In this document: piece after piece, positions 17,743 through 26,366 of the stretch
Layout of the letters: each line of letters opens with the position of its first letter
Numbering within the stretch: the stretch's first letter is position 1
From: Chitinophaga pinensis
GTDB lineage: Bacteria; Bacteroidota; Bacteroidia; Chitinophagales; Chitinophagaceae
Length of the DNA: 64,000 bases
Reading direction: 5' to 3'
NCBI RefSeq assembly: GCF_007896845.1
Contig: NZ_VOHS01000024.1
Location: 1 to 64,000, forward strand
Notes under the pieces: generated by a model
What the model saw: only the letters and a program-made list of their open reading frames with translations
What the model was told of the DNA's origin: nothing
The model's database searches: none
Made by a program: the position numbers and the translations under genes

Positions 17743-18719
17743 AATTTTTCTTTTTTGGTTAGACGGATATGGGGTAAAACTTTATCACCGAAATCACGGA
17801 TAAAGCGTTCCTGATCCCGGTGAACGTTATGTAAAATGATACGTTCGAAACCGAGATCTGTATAACGCTGAATTTCACTGATACACTTTTCAATATTGGA
17901 TGTGATAAGCATTTTCTCTGCCACATCCTGCGGTCTGAGATAATCTGCTATGTTGTCAAACTGAGTAGGTCTGCTAAGATCATTTAAGACTTCCGGTGCA
18001 AAGAAATTTGTACGCCACTGGTCATACGCTGCATCCATTGCTTCTTTTTCTGTCTTTGCATAAGAGAATGCCATTTGCAGATATACCGGTTTGCCTGCGC
18101 CACCGTTATTACGGAACGCCTGCACAACCTTCATCAGCTGTTCTCCACCTGCATCTATCGTGATAAGGCCATCTGCCCATGTGCCAGCCCATGCAGCCGT
18201 CTTCTCTGATAGTGCTGTTGCCATCAGTGGCGGAATAACAGCAGGCAATGTATAGAGCTTCGCCTCTTTCACCCGGACCAGCCCATTATGCGTTACCATC
18301 TCTCCCTGTAACAGCCGTCTTATCAGCTGTGCGCATTCCAGCAAGCGGGCATTCCTCTCCTCTTTATGTGGCCATATATCGCCCGTAATGCATTCATTTA
18401 GAGCCTCACCGCTACCAAGTTCAACGGAATACCTACCCGGAAACATTTCTGCAAGTGTCGCAATGGCTTGTGCAACTATTGCCGGATGATACCGTTGTCC
18501 GGGGGCACATACCATACTGAAGGGTAAGGTAGTCGCCTGCATGGCTGCCGCGATCCATGAAAAAGAAAAGCCGCTCTGCCCCTGCCGCTCACTCCATGGA
18601 TGGAAATGATCGGAAGAGTGAACGGCCTGAAATCCTGCCTGCTCAGCTGCTATTGCATATCGCAGTAATGCTGAAGGGGGATGTTGTTCGTGAGATGCAT
18701 GATAGGTGATCTGTGTCAT
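17739..18719 (-). CDS. LLM-class (luciferase-like) flavin oxidoreductase
   Basis: A 326-residue bacterial-luciferase-fold protein. I prefer the start at 18719 (MTQITYHASHEQHPP). Characteristic features are FQAVHSSDHFHPW near residue 35, the PGRYSVELGSGEALNE region and the C-terminal FERIILHNVHRDQERFI. It belongs to the non-F420 branch found in organisms without F420 (compare TIGR03885), so FMN is the likely cofactor. Its place downstream of the phosphopantetheinyl transferase and small-protein genes suggests that it may oxidise the polyketide product. Confidence 0.8.
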   Translation of the reverse strand: MTQITYHASHEQHPPSALLRYAIAAEQAGFQAVHSSDHFHPWSERQGQSGFSFSWIAAAMQATTLPFSMVCAPGQRYHPAIVAQAIATLAEMFPGRYSVELGSGEALNECITGDIWPHKEERNARLLECAQLIRRLLQGEMVTHNGLVRVKEAKLYTLPAVIPPLMATALSEKTAAWAGTWADGLITIDAGGEQLMKVVQAFRNNGGAGKPVYLQMAFSYAKTEKEAMDAAYDQWRTNFFAPEVLNDLSRPTQFDNIADYLRPQDVAEKMLITSNIEKCISEIQRYTDLGFERIILHNVHRDQERFIRDFGDKVLPHIRLTKKEKL

Positions 18720-18761
18720 ACAAAACACCTTACCATCTCCATACCAAACTCACCATATACT

Positions 18762-19013
18762 TCACGTAGCTTTACCCTTCAGCTCCCAATGGTCTTTGAT
18801 ACGATTACCCTCACGGTCATACTTCAGTGTACGGGCATAACGCTCGCCTCTGACATTTCCGTCACCAGTTCTTTTGCCAATAAAAAGTAAAATGGGATTG
18901 CCTTCTTCATCTGTTTTAAAGGAGAGATCATTTCCCCTGAATTCCATGTCTATCATGGTAGAAGGCGTGTACTGCTTTTCAAGTTTTTTGATCAGATCAT
19001 CATTCAGCTTCAT
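18762..19013 (-). CDS. small hypothetical protein
   Basis: An 83-residue soluble protein (starts MKLNDDLIKKLEKQYTPS) with a small beta-rich middle (IDMEFRGNDLSFKTDEEGNP) and a basic end. It lies 40 bp after the phosphopantetheinyl transferase and 42 bp before the oxidoreductase in the same orientation. No family recognised. Confidence 0.6.
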   Translation of the reverse strand: MKLNDDLIKKLEKQYTPSTMIDMEFRGNDLSFKTDEEGNPILLFIGKRTGDGNVRGERYARTLKYDREGNRIKDHWELKGKAT

Positions 19014-19054
19014 ATGTCATGTCTTTACATGACCAGCTTCAAAAATTGCACCTT

Positions 19055-19594
19055 TTACAATTGTGTCTTCCTTCTGACCAGACCATAATACTCACCATGA
19101 TGACTAATAGAAACAGGTACAGGAGAGTTGTTGTAACAGTTCATCATATAGGGTACGCCATCCTGATTTTTCATCAGCGCGCATTCATCAAACAAATGTA
19201 TCGGCCAGCTACTGCCTGTATAGATATCCAATCTGTCAAAAAAGATCTCATGCGCAACAGCTACGGTGTGTATACAGCTATCTTGTCTGTTACTGATAAA
19301 GGCATAGCTTTTTGATTCGTGCAATATCCTGCCTGTAACAGCATGCCCATTCTGTTGTAATAAGGTACAGTCAAACTTTACGGGGTTATAGATTCTGACA
19401 TTGGTCACCCGGTTAACAATCTTATAAGCCGCCTCTTTACAGCTCCAGAGCAACCATACCATATCTGATGGCTCGCTGGCCTGACAGATCATTTCCTGCT
19501 CCGCAGCTGTAAAGATCTTGCCCAGATATCCTTTTCTCTGCCAGTTGCTTTCCTGACAGGCAAGACGGAGATCTACAATGTCGTTGCCGATCAT
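19055..19594 (-). CDS. 4'-phosphopantetheinyl transferase superfamily protein
   Basis: A 179-residue PPTase with the N-terminal Mg-binding motif IGNDIVDL at residues 2-9 and the helix motif WLLWSCKEAAYKIVN near residue 50, the AcpS/Sfp signature. The start overlaps the ACP stop as ATGA, so translation is coupled to that of its probable substrate. It should transfer the phosphopantetheine arm from CoA to the Ser of the operon's ACP. The compact length fits a dedicated, AcpS-like enzyme. Confidence 0.83.
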   Translation of the reverse strand: MIGNDIVDLRLACQESNWQRKGYLGKIFTAAEQEMICQASEPSDMVWLLWSCKEAAYKIVNRVTNVRIYNPVKFDCTLLQQNGHAVTGRILHESKSYAFISNRQDSCIHTVAVAHEIFFDRLDIYTGSSWPIHLFDECALMKNQDGVPYMMNCYNNSPVPVSISHHGEYYGLVRRKTQL

Positions 19595-19854
19595 TGTCCG
19601 CCAAGTTTGGCTTCAATGATCTCCATCGCCGATTTCACATTCAACATATGTTCCATCGCTTCATTGTCTATCACTATGTTGAATTGTTCTTCTACATCGA
19701 GTATCACATCTACCAGATTGGCAGAGTTAATTTTGAGGTCCTTTACAAAATCCGTGTGTTCGTTGATGTTTTGTAAAGCGTCCTGGTCTTTCGCATACGG
19801 TTTGACGATCTCTTTTAATTGTGCGATCAGCGTTTCTTTATCCATCGTTTTCAT
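19591..19854 (-). CDS. acyl carrier protein
   Basis: An 87-residue acidic helical protein. The attachment Ser is in FVKDLKINSANLVDVILDVEE at about residue 44; the usual D-S-L motif is replaced by N-S-A, yet the flanking LKI and LVDVILDVEEQF match ACPs. The start overlaps the ketosynthase stop (ATGA). It probably carries the growing acyl chain for the adjacent type III PKS. The altered motif may make it depend on its own PPTase. Confidence 0.82.
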   Translation of the reverse strand: MKTMDKETLIAQLKEIVKPYAKDQDALQNINEHTDFVKDLKINSANLVDVILDVEEQFNIVIDNEAMEHMLNVKSAMEIIEAKLGGQ

Positions 19855-21122
19855 TTGTACTTCTTTAAAATCACGCAGGCATTCACATCTCCAAAACCAA
19901 AACTGGCCTTCGCGATCAAATTTAATTCTTTATAGATCAATTGCCGGGGTATTTTTTCGGGGTCTGCAATCGCTGCAATCTCCGGATGCAGGTCTTCGCA
20001 GTTGATATTAGGGAATAAAAATCCTTCGTGTAATTGTAATACGGCCGCCACCAGTTCTATACTGCCCGAGCCGCTGAGGCAATGTCCTATCATCCCTTTC
20101 AGTGCGTTCAGGTATGGGAAGTCTTTCCCTCTTCTGTCAAGTGCAATACTCCAGTTCTCCACTTCCAGTGCATCCTTACCCGTTGCAGTCAGATGTCCGT
20201 TAATAGCATCAATATCTGCGGCATCGATACCGGCGGCTTTCACCGCTTCCCTGATACAACGTTGTACTGCAATACTATTGGGGGCTGTCATCGAACCGTC
20301 CCCTCTTTGCGCACCTGAATTGACATGGCCGCCTAATACCTCCGCATAGATGGTAGCTCCTCTTTCCAACGCACTCTCCAAAGACTCCAGCAGCAATGCA
20401 CCGGCACCACTGCCGGGCACAAAACCACTGGCAGAAGCACTCATAGGTCTGGAACCGGCAGCAGGATTATCATTATGTTTAAATGTGCATACTTTCAGTC
20501 CGTCAAAACCACCCCATATATACGGTCCGGCATCGCTCGTACTACCTGCCAGCATACGTTTCGCATAACCATTGCGGATACGGTCATATGCCATCAGTAC
20601 GCTCTCCGCTCCTGTTGTACAGGCAGATGAATTGGTTGTAACCTGATTGGCCAGCGCCAGTTTCCCACCCAACCACGCACTGATACCACTGGCCATTGTC
20701 TGCGGTACTACTGTACTGCCCAGACGGCGTACATTCAGCGCATCCACTTTATAGATGGCCTCCCGCAGCTTGTCTACGCCGGCAGAACCTGCGCCGAAGA
20801 TGGTACCACTGTCCCAGTCGGGCGCCAGCTCCGGACCTGTGGGCAGCTGTGCGTCCTTCCACGCATCCATACCTGCTATCAATCCGTAAAGGATACCATT
20901 GCTGTTGAAGCTTCTCAGTTCCAGCGGATCAAGATATTGTAGCTGCAGGCTTTCCGGCACTTCGGGTTTCCCTGCAATCTGGCAGGAGAACTGTAATGCC
21001 GCCAGTTCTGCATCATGACGGATACCGGAAGTACCCGTTTTGATCGCTTCCGTAAAAGCGGGAATCCCAACGCCATTGGGCGCTGCTACACCCAGACCGG
21101 TCACAACTACTCTTTTATTCAT
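19851..21122 (-). CDS. beta-ketoacyl-ACP synthase (KAS II type)
   Basis: A 423-residue condensing enzyme. The catalytic Cys is in TTNSSACTTGAES near residue 168, the first His is in INGHLTATGKD near residue 305 and the second His is in KGMIGHCLSGSGS near residue 340. The C-terminal FGFGDVNACVIL is the usual Gly-rich loop. It overlaps the dehydratase gene by 8 bp. All three active-site residues are present, so it is an active elongation enzyme and not a chain-length factor. Confidence 0.88.
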   Translation of the reverse strand: MNKRVVVTGLGVAAPNGVGIPAFTEAIKTGTSGIRHDAELAALQFSCQIAGKPEVPESLQLQYLDPLELRSFNSNGILYGLIAGMDAWKDAQLPTGPELAPDWDSGTIFGAGSAGVDKLREAIYKVDALNVRRLGSTVVPQTMASGISAWLGGKLALANQVTTNSSACTTGAESVLMAYDRIRNGYAKRMLAGSTSDAGPYIWGGFDGLKVCTFKHNDNPAAGSRPMSASASGFVPGSGAGALLLESLESALERGATIYAEVLGGHVNSGAQRGDGSMTAPNSIAVQRCIREAVKAAGIDAADIDAINGHLTATGKDALEVENWSIALDRRGKDFPYLNALKGMIGHCLSGSGSIELVAAVLQLHEGFLFPNINCEDLHPEIAAIADPEKIPRQLIYKELNLIAKASFGFGDVNACVILKKYK

Positions 21123-21561
21123 GTGCTTTGGTAATGATCATTCCGGCAATAACGCCACTGCATACCTCTTCCTGTGCTTCGTTTTTCATGGTCACCCGAC
21201 ATTTCAGTTTACCAAAACGAAAGTATACCTTCTCGCCTTCCACCGTCACTTTTTCTCCCGGAAAAACGGGGCGCATAAATTCCATTTCTGTGGATGTGAG
21301 GCCAAAGCTCATATGCGCTCCCAGCTCCTCCTCCCCCATCAGATAAATACCCAGACAAACCAATCCGATCTGTGCCGTTACTTCTGTCAGGATCACACCC
21401 GGTGTAACAGGATAACCTTTAAAATGTCCTTTATAAAAATCCAGCTCTTCCCGGAAAGTAAAATGTCCTTTTACTTTGTCACTATCGATATGGTCCAGAC
21501 CATCGACAAAGAGAAAAGGCGTCGTAAAGGGGAGCTTGTCAAGGATTGCTTGTACAGTCAT
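21115..21561 (-). CDS. 3-hydroxyacyl-ACP dehydratase (FabZ-like hot dog)
   Basis: A 148-residue hot-dog protein with the active-site pattern HFKGYPVTPGVILTEVTAQ near residue 45, giving the His and Glu pair of FabZ/FabA enzymes, and FMRPVFPGEKVTVEGE near residue 95. It would remove water from 3-hydroxyacyl-ACP. The gene is 3 bp after the reductase gene and overlaps the ketosynthase gene. Confidence 0.86.
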   Translation of the reverse strand: MTVQAILDKLPFTTPFLFVDGLDHIDSDKVKGHFTFREELDFYKGHFKGYPVTPGVILTEVTAQIGLVCLGIYLMGEEELGAHMSFGLTSTEMEFMRPVFPGEKVTVEGEKVYFRFGKLKCRVTMKNEAQEEVCSGVIAGMIITKAHE

Positions 21562-21564
21562 ATA

Positions 21565-22362
21565 TCAGCTGATATGTTCTCCGCCATTCACCGGTATTAC
21601 CGCACCGTTGATCCATGCTGCTTCATCCTTACATAGCAGATAAACAGCATTGGCAACATCTTCGGGGCTGGTCAGCCGGTGAAAAGGGTTCCGTTGTTTT
21701 GTATATGCGATCAGTGCTTCACTACCGGGAATGGCCTGTAATGAACGGGTGTCAGTTACACCAGCCTGAATGCAGTTGGCCCGTATGCCGAGTGGGGCAA
21801 ATTCCAGCGCCATGTTACGGGTAATTGCTTCGAGGGCAGCCTTGGCCGCAGCTACGGCGCCATAATGTGCCCATGCGCGACTGCTACCCTCACTGGTGAA
21901 AGAAAGTATACGGGCGTCGGCCGCAAATAGGCCCTGCTGTACCAATGCCTGTGCCCAGTCATACAGACTGATCGCCATACTGTCCAGTGTGATACGAAAA
22001 TCATCTGCACTAAGTATCGCATTCTCGCTGTGATGCATGGCTTTCAGGTTCCCTTTGGCAATACTATGCACCAGTGTTCTGATACGTCCTTCCGTGCCTA
22101 TGGCAGCTTTCAGCGCCAGTAAAATATCGTTTCTTTTCTCCGTTTGCAGTGCATCTGCATTAAAGCTCAGTAGTTCCACACCATTTGCTCTTATGGCATC
22201 AAAATCCTGATTGATCCGATCCATCTCCACACGCGGATCCCGGTGTACAATACAGATATGCATACCATGCTGCGCGAGCTTACGGGCAGTTGCCAGTCCG
22301 AGCCCGTTGCTGCCGCCAAGAATAAGCGCCCAATATTGGTGTGCAAGAAATTCTTTTACCAT
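21565..22362 (-). CDS. SDR family reductase, FabI/FabL-like enoyl-ACP reductase
   Basis: A 265-residue SDR. The cofactor motif is GGSNGLGLATARKLA near residue 16. The mid-region LVHSIAKGNLK parallels the VHSIA strand of enoyl-ACP reductases. The catalytic site is YGAVAAAK, a Y-x6-K spacing typical of FabI/FabL and unlike the Y-x3-K of ketoreductases. This argues for enoyl reduction. The C-terminus (AAWINGAVIPVNGGEH) is standard. The start overlaps the type III PKS end by 7 bp. Confidence 0.8.
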   Translation of the reverse strand: MVKEFLAHQYWALILGGSNGLGLATARKLAQHGMHICIVHRDPRVEMDRINQDFDAIRANGVELLSFNADALQTEKRNDILLALKAAIGTEGRIRTLVHSIAKGNLKAMHHSENAILSADDFRITLDSMAISLYDWAQALVQQGLFAADARILSFTSEGSSRAWAHYGAVAAAKAALEAITRNMALEFAPLGIRANCIQAGVTDTRSLQAIPGSEALIAYTKQRNPFHRLTSPEDVANAVYLLCKDEAAWINGAVIPVNGGEHIS

Positions 22363-23407
22363 TGTAACAATATTCGCTGTGCGGAAAACCCGGGTCCGAA
22401 ACTCAGCATCAGGCCTTTATCACCCGCCGGTACACCTCTGTCCATAAAGCGCTCGAGTACGTATAATACAGTAGCACTGGACATATTACCATATAAACGT
22501 AATACCTCTTTAGTATCGTCTATATTCTTTCCCATGTCACCAAAAAGCTGTTCTACCGTCTGGATGATCTTTTTTCCGCCGGGATGGAAAATCAGGTGTT
22601 CCACGTCTTCTATCCGGCAACCGTGTTTATCAAGAAAAGGGTGTACGATAGCGGGAAAGTGTGCGGCAATCGTGTCAGGGACTTCTACATCAAGTACCAT
22701 CTGCAGACCGGTATTCGTAAGCCGGAAACCCATCATATGTTCAGCTTCATAGAAGTGATACATGTCTTCACCCAGTATCTGTGGTCCCTCATCTTCTTCA
22801 TGCGAAGACAGGATCACACAGGCAGCACCATCACCGAAGATAGCGGCACTCACGATATTGGGCATGGAGTAATCTTCCAGCTGAAAAGTAGCGGTGGGGG
22901 ATTCTACGGCTATCACAGCGGCTCTTTTACCGGGATTGGCCTGCAGAAATTTCTTTGCGTAAATCATGCCGGAGATACCTGCAGCGCATCCCATTTCAGT
23001 AACGGGTAAACGTACAATATCCTGACGCAGTTGCAGGAGATTGATCAGGTAAGCATCCAGAGAAGGGATCATGATACCCGTGCAACTCACGGTAATGATA
23101 TAGTCCAGATCTTGTGGCGCCAGCCCGGCTTTAGCCAGTGCCCCTTCCAGACACTGACGACCAAGCTTCACCACTTCTCTGATATAGATATCGTTTTTCT
23201 CTTCGAAAGAAGTGCTGGTAAATACTTCTTCTGGGCTCATGATAGAGTAGCGTCTGTCAACAGCTGCATTCTCAAAGATTTTTTTACTTTTCTTGCGAAA
23301 CGGTCTTCCTGACCAGATAACCAGATATCCAAAAAAGGCATGATTTCTTCCGTGCTTCTGGTATATGGAGGTAAGGCTTTCGATACTGCTGTTATTTTAA
23401 CGCTCAT
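22356..23407 (-). CDS. type III polyketide synthase (one homopolymer frameshift)
   Basis: A chalcone/stilbene-synthase-fold enzyme of about 350 residues when the frame is repaired. The first 46 codons (MSVKITAVSKALPPYTRSTE...) run from 23407 and break in the T7 run at 23279-23285 (A7 on the coding strand); one more A joins RFARKVKK to IFENAAVDRRYSIM. The catalytic triad is complete: Cys in EMGCAAGISG, His in HLIFHPGGKK and Asn in LYGNMSSATV; the GPG loop (FGPGFSAQ) is present. It would extend an acyl starter with malonyl-CoA to give resorcinols or pyrones. ATGA coupling to the methyltransferase gene upstream. Confidence 0.88.
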
Positions 23408-24117
23408 ACATTAGTAATTATCCACTGATAACGGAAAGCCCATTTCCATTTGAGTGTATATTGGTTGAAGTTCAGTTTTTGTGATAGTTGTTCAATTTCT
23501 TTTCTTTTAAAACCCCTGAGTATGGAGATGAGACCATCACTCTTTGCCATCCTCCCCAGTCCGGCGATCCAGCTGAATACCTGAAATAGCCGGTAAGCTA
23601 CAGCACTTCTTTGCAGATCATTGATCACAATCCCTAATACCGCATTCCTTCTGAAGAGAGACATCAATTTTATGATCTGCCTTTCTTCAAAATGATGAAG
23701 TGTAAGCGTACATAAAGCGATATCATAGTGTATGTGCCTGAACCCGTCCTGCATAATATCCATGCAATAGTAAGTGATTTCCGGGTATTCTGCGGATAGT
23801 TCACCGGCATAATCTACTGTAAACCGGTTGGCATCAATACCCAATAACCTGACCCGCCATTTACACTTACGGGCCAGCTTTGCCACTGACCGGAGCATAT
23901 CGCCATTACCACAGCCAATATCGGCAATTGTGATCATTTTACCTTTAGGTACATGTTCCATCAATGTACAAACGCCGTCCAGCGTGATCCTGTTACCTCC
24001 CAATATTCTATTGATGTAAGCGATCTGATCGAGGGTTTTCCGCAACGTCTCTCCTTCCATCTGGAAATCATCCATTAGTTCCGGAGCAATAGTTCGCTGC
24101 TCTGTATTGACAAACAT
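23404..24117 (-). CDS. SAM-dependent methyltransferase
   Basis: A 237-residue class I methyltransferase. Motif I is ITIADIGCGNGDMLRSVA near residue 60, the post-motif Asp is in LLGIDANRF, and the region IALCTLTLHHFEERQI is the usual acceptor-side strand. Its place between an FAD oxidoreductase and a type III PKS recalls the trio of Streptomyces srsABC, in which a methyltransferase and a flavoprotein decorate alkylresorcinols, although this methyltransferase is of a different fold class. It probably methylates the polyketide ring. Confidence 0.85.
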   Translation of the reverse strand: MFVNTEQRTIAPELMDDFQMEGETLRKTLDQIAYINRILGGNRITLDGVCTLMEHVPKGKMITIADIGCGNGDMLRSVAKLARKCKWRVRLLGIDANRFTVDYAGELSAEYPEITYYCMDIMQDGFRHIHYDIALCTLTLHHFEERQIIKLMSLFRRNAVLGIVINDLQRSAVAYRLFQVFSWIAGLGRMAKSDGLISILRGFKRKEIEQLSQKLNFNQYTLKWKWAFRYQWIITNV

Positions 24118-24123
24118 GTGTAA

Positions 24124-25248
24124 CTAGTTGTTTAAAGGTTTTCCGTGTGTTTGCCGGATAATTACCGGTAATAAGCCGGGAAATAGCGTTAATCCCCTCA
24201 TTGCTGCAGCCCCGAATTGCTGTTTCCTGAATATGGCTGACAGTAATCTGCCGGCTGCCATTCTCTTGCCGAACGCCACATGCCATGTGTTGTTATACCT
24301 TCTTTCCAGTTCTTCCCTTGAAGAGACATTCCCGGAGAAAAAAGACAATAATTGTTCCGAAGCGATCTTGGCACTATGAATGGCCATTGCCATACCATTT
24401 CCGCAAAGCGGGTGAATCAGGCCGGCGGTATCGCCGGTCATGAGAATATGCCGGTCTACCTTACGTTTCTCTGCAAATGAGACCTGACTGATACTCAGCG
24501 GCCGCTCAAAAAGTGGTTTACAACCCTCAAAAACGGCTTTTAAATGCGGGTTCCGATACATGACTTCCTCCCGGTGAGCATCGATGTTTTTATACTTTTT
24601 AAACGTATCGTAGCTAACCAGATAACAGATATTGATGATATTATTCTCCACTTTGGAGACACCGCAATAGCCTCCCATGAAGTTGTGCAGTGCTACCAGT
24701 CCGTCAGGGAAACTACCTTCATAATGGCTCTTTACTGCCAGCCAGGGAGATTTCTGATCAGAAAAGTCCCTTTCCAGCTGCTGATCCAGACCGGATCGCT
24801 TACCATAAGCCCCGATCACAAAGCGGGCACTCAACACACTGCCTGCTGCTGTATCGACCTGAAAAGCATCGTGCTCAAAGCGGATATCGCTGACGGTATC
24901 TTCCAATATGACCCCACCAGCTGCCAGCACCTGCTGCATCAGGAAATGATCCAACGCATAACGGCTTACGCCAAAACCTCCCAGTGGCAGGGTGGATTCC
25001 ACGCGCTTTCCTGAAACGGTTGATATACAAACCCTTTCAATACGTGCAGGCTGCAAGACGCCCGGATCAGCCCCCAGCCATTGAAGGTAAGGCAGCACTT
25101 CATTAGAGATATACTCTCCGCAGACCTTATGTTTCGGAAAGGAGCTTTTCTCAATGACAGTAACGCGCAACCCTGCACGTAACAGGTGCAGGGCACTGGT
25201 TAATCCGGCCAGCCCGCCTCCTACAATGATGATATCATTTACCGGCAT
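24124..25248 (-). CDS. FAD-dependent monooxygenase / geranylgeranyl-reductase-like
   Basis: A 374-residue flavoprotein. The dinucleotide-binding motif is IIVGGGLAGLTSALHLLRAG at residues 6-25 and the FAD ribityl-contact motif is LMTGDTAGLIHPLCGNGM near residue 280. The family covers aromatic-ring hydroxylases and geranylgeranyl reductases. It is the first gene of the long minus-strand operon; 6 bp separate it from the methyltransferase. Hydroxylation of a phenolic lipid to a quinol is a reasonable role. Confidence 0.83.
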   Translation of the reverse strand: MPVNDIIIVGGGLAGLTSALHLLRAGLRVTVIEKSSFPKHKVCGEYISNEVLPYLQWLGADPGVLQPARIERVCISTVSGKRVESTLPLGGFGVSRYALDHFLMQQVLAAGGVILEDTVSDIRFEHDAFQVDTAAGSVLSARFVIGAYGKRSGLDQQLERDFSDQKSPWLAVKSHYEGSFPDGLVALHNFMGGYCGVSKVENNIINICYLVSYDTFKKYKNIDAHREEVMYRNPHLKAVFEGCKPLFERPLSISQVSFAEKRKVDRHILMTGDTAGLIHPLCGNGMAMAIHSAKIASEQLLSFFSGNVSSREELERRYNNTWHVAFGKRMAAGRLLSAIFRKQQFGAAAMRGLTLFPGLLPVIIRQTHGKPLNN

Positions 25249-25359
25249 TGAACTTAACTAATTGATTTTAAGCTTCCAAACATCAAATGACAAACTATAT
25301 GTTGCAACAAGTGTACGTCAAATTCCTGAAATGACGAACCCGGAATAAGTCCGAATGCA

Positions 25360-25367
25360 TAATTTTG
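25360..25367 (+). promoter_or_regulatory. candidate -7 element
   Basis: TAATTTTG matches TAnnTTTG and ends 16 bp before the ATG of the bestrophin-like gene. It lies in the 135-bp divergent region shared with the FAD oxidoreductase gene. Confidence 0.5.
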
Positions 25368-25383
25368 TGCGCAAATCCGTCCC

Positions 25384-26298
25384 ATGATCATCAGAAAGAA
25401 AGAGAACTGGTTCAAGATGTTGTTCGTAATGAAAGGTTCTGTGCTGCCCCGGGTATTCCCCCGCCTCCTGCTGTTACTCGGACTATCTTTTTGGTAGTAT
25501 ATCTGCGGGGTTCGTTCTTTCATATGAAAATACAGCTGAATCCAGCCCCTTTCACACTCTTCGGTATAGCTCTGGCACTTTTCCTTGGCTTCAGGAATAA
25601 TGCCAGTTATGACCGCTTCTGGGAAGGCAGAAAACTATGGGGCGCTTTACTGAACGATACCCGCTCCCTCGCCAGACAGGCACTGACCCTGAGCAGTTAT
25701 CCGAAAGATGCACCCGAACCAAAGGACTTTATTCAATACCTGATAGCCTTTACCTATAGTTTAAAACACCAGTTACGCCGTACGGAAGGTGGACTTGATA
25801 TGGACAGATTGTTAAGTCCCTCCCTGGCAACAAGCATCAAAAGTGCTCATTACAAACCCATTATGCTGATGAAAGAAATGGGTGAATGGGTACAGGCTGC
25901 AAAGCAATCCGGAAAGATAGATTCCATCCAGCAGGCGGCTTTTGACGAAAACTTCAATAAGCTCTCCGACATTGTCGGTGGCTGCGAGCGACTGGCCGGC
26001 ACTCCTATTCCGTATACTTACAGCGTACTTTTACACCGGACGGTATATATACTGTCTGTTACTGCCTTTTGGTTTTGTAGACAGCCTCGGTTGGATGACA
26101 CCCATTATCGTAACATTTATCGCTTACACATTCGTTGCGCTCGAAGCTATTGCAGATGAGCTGGAAGAACCCTTCGGGATGGCGCCGAATGATCTTGCGC
26201 TGGATGCCATGAGCAGGATGATTGAGAATACATTACTGGAAATGACCGGCAAACCGGTTGTACCCGATGCAGCGCCGACAGATTATTATATCAGCTGA
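25384..26298 (+). CDS. bestrophin-family chloride/anion channel (two frame breaks)
   Basis: A bestrophin-like membrane protein of about 305 residues. Three frames carry successive parts. The N-terminal MIIRKKENWFKMLFVMKG through LLLLGLSF breaks in the T5 run 25488-25492, and one added T joins it to LVVYLRGSFF. The middle part has the family motif LFLGFRNNASYDRFWEGR. Near the TA repeat 26044-26051 the frame changes again to YCLLLPFGFVDSLGWMTP. The C-terminus has IADELEEPFG, the conserved calcium-clasp-like DE/EPFG segment of the family. Bacterial bestrophins form pentameric ion channels. The breaks fit sequencing errors. Confidence 0.82.
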
Positions 26299-26305
26299 TC
26301 CTTCA

Positions 26306-26337
26306 TAAAAAAAGAGGGGCCAGCTTACGCCGACCCC
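26306..26337 (-). terminator. rho-independent terminator of manganese catalase gene
   Basis: Read on the minus strand: GGGGTCGGC, a GTAA tetraloop, GCTGGCCCC (9-bp stem with wobble pairs), then TCTTTTTTT. Confidence 0.8.
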
Positions 26338-26366
26338 ACTCCACCTTATCTATAAACCATAACCTT

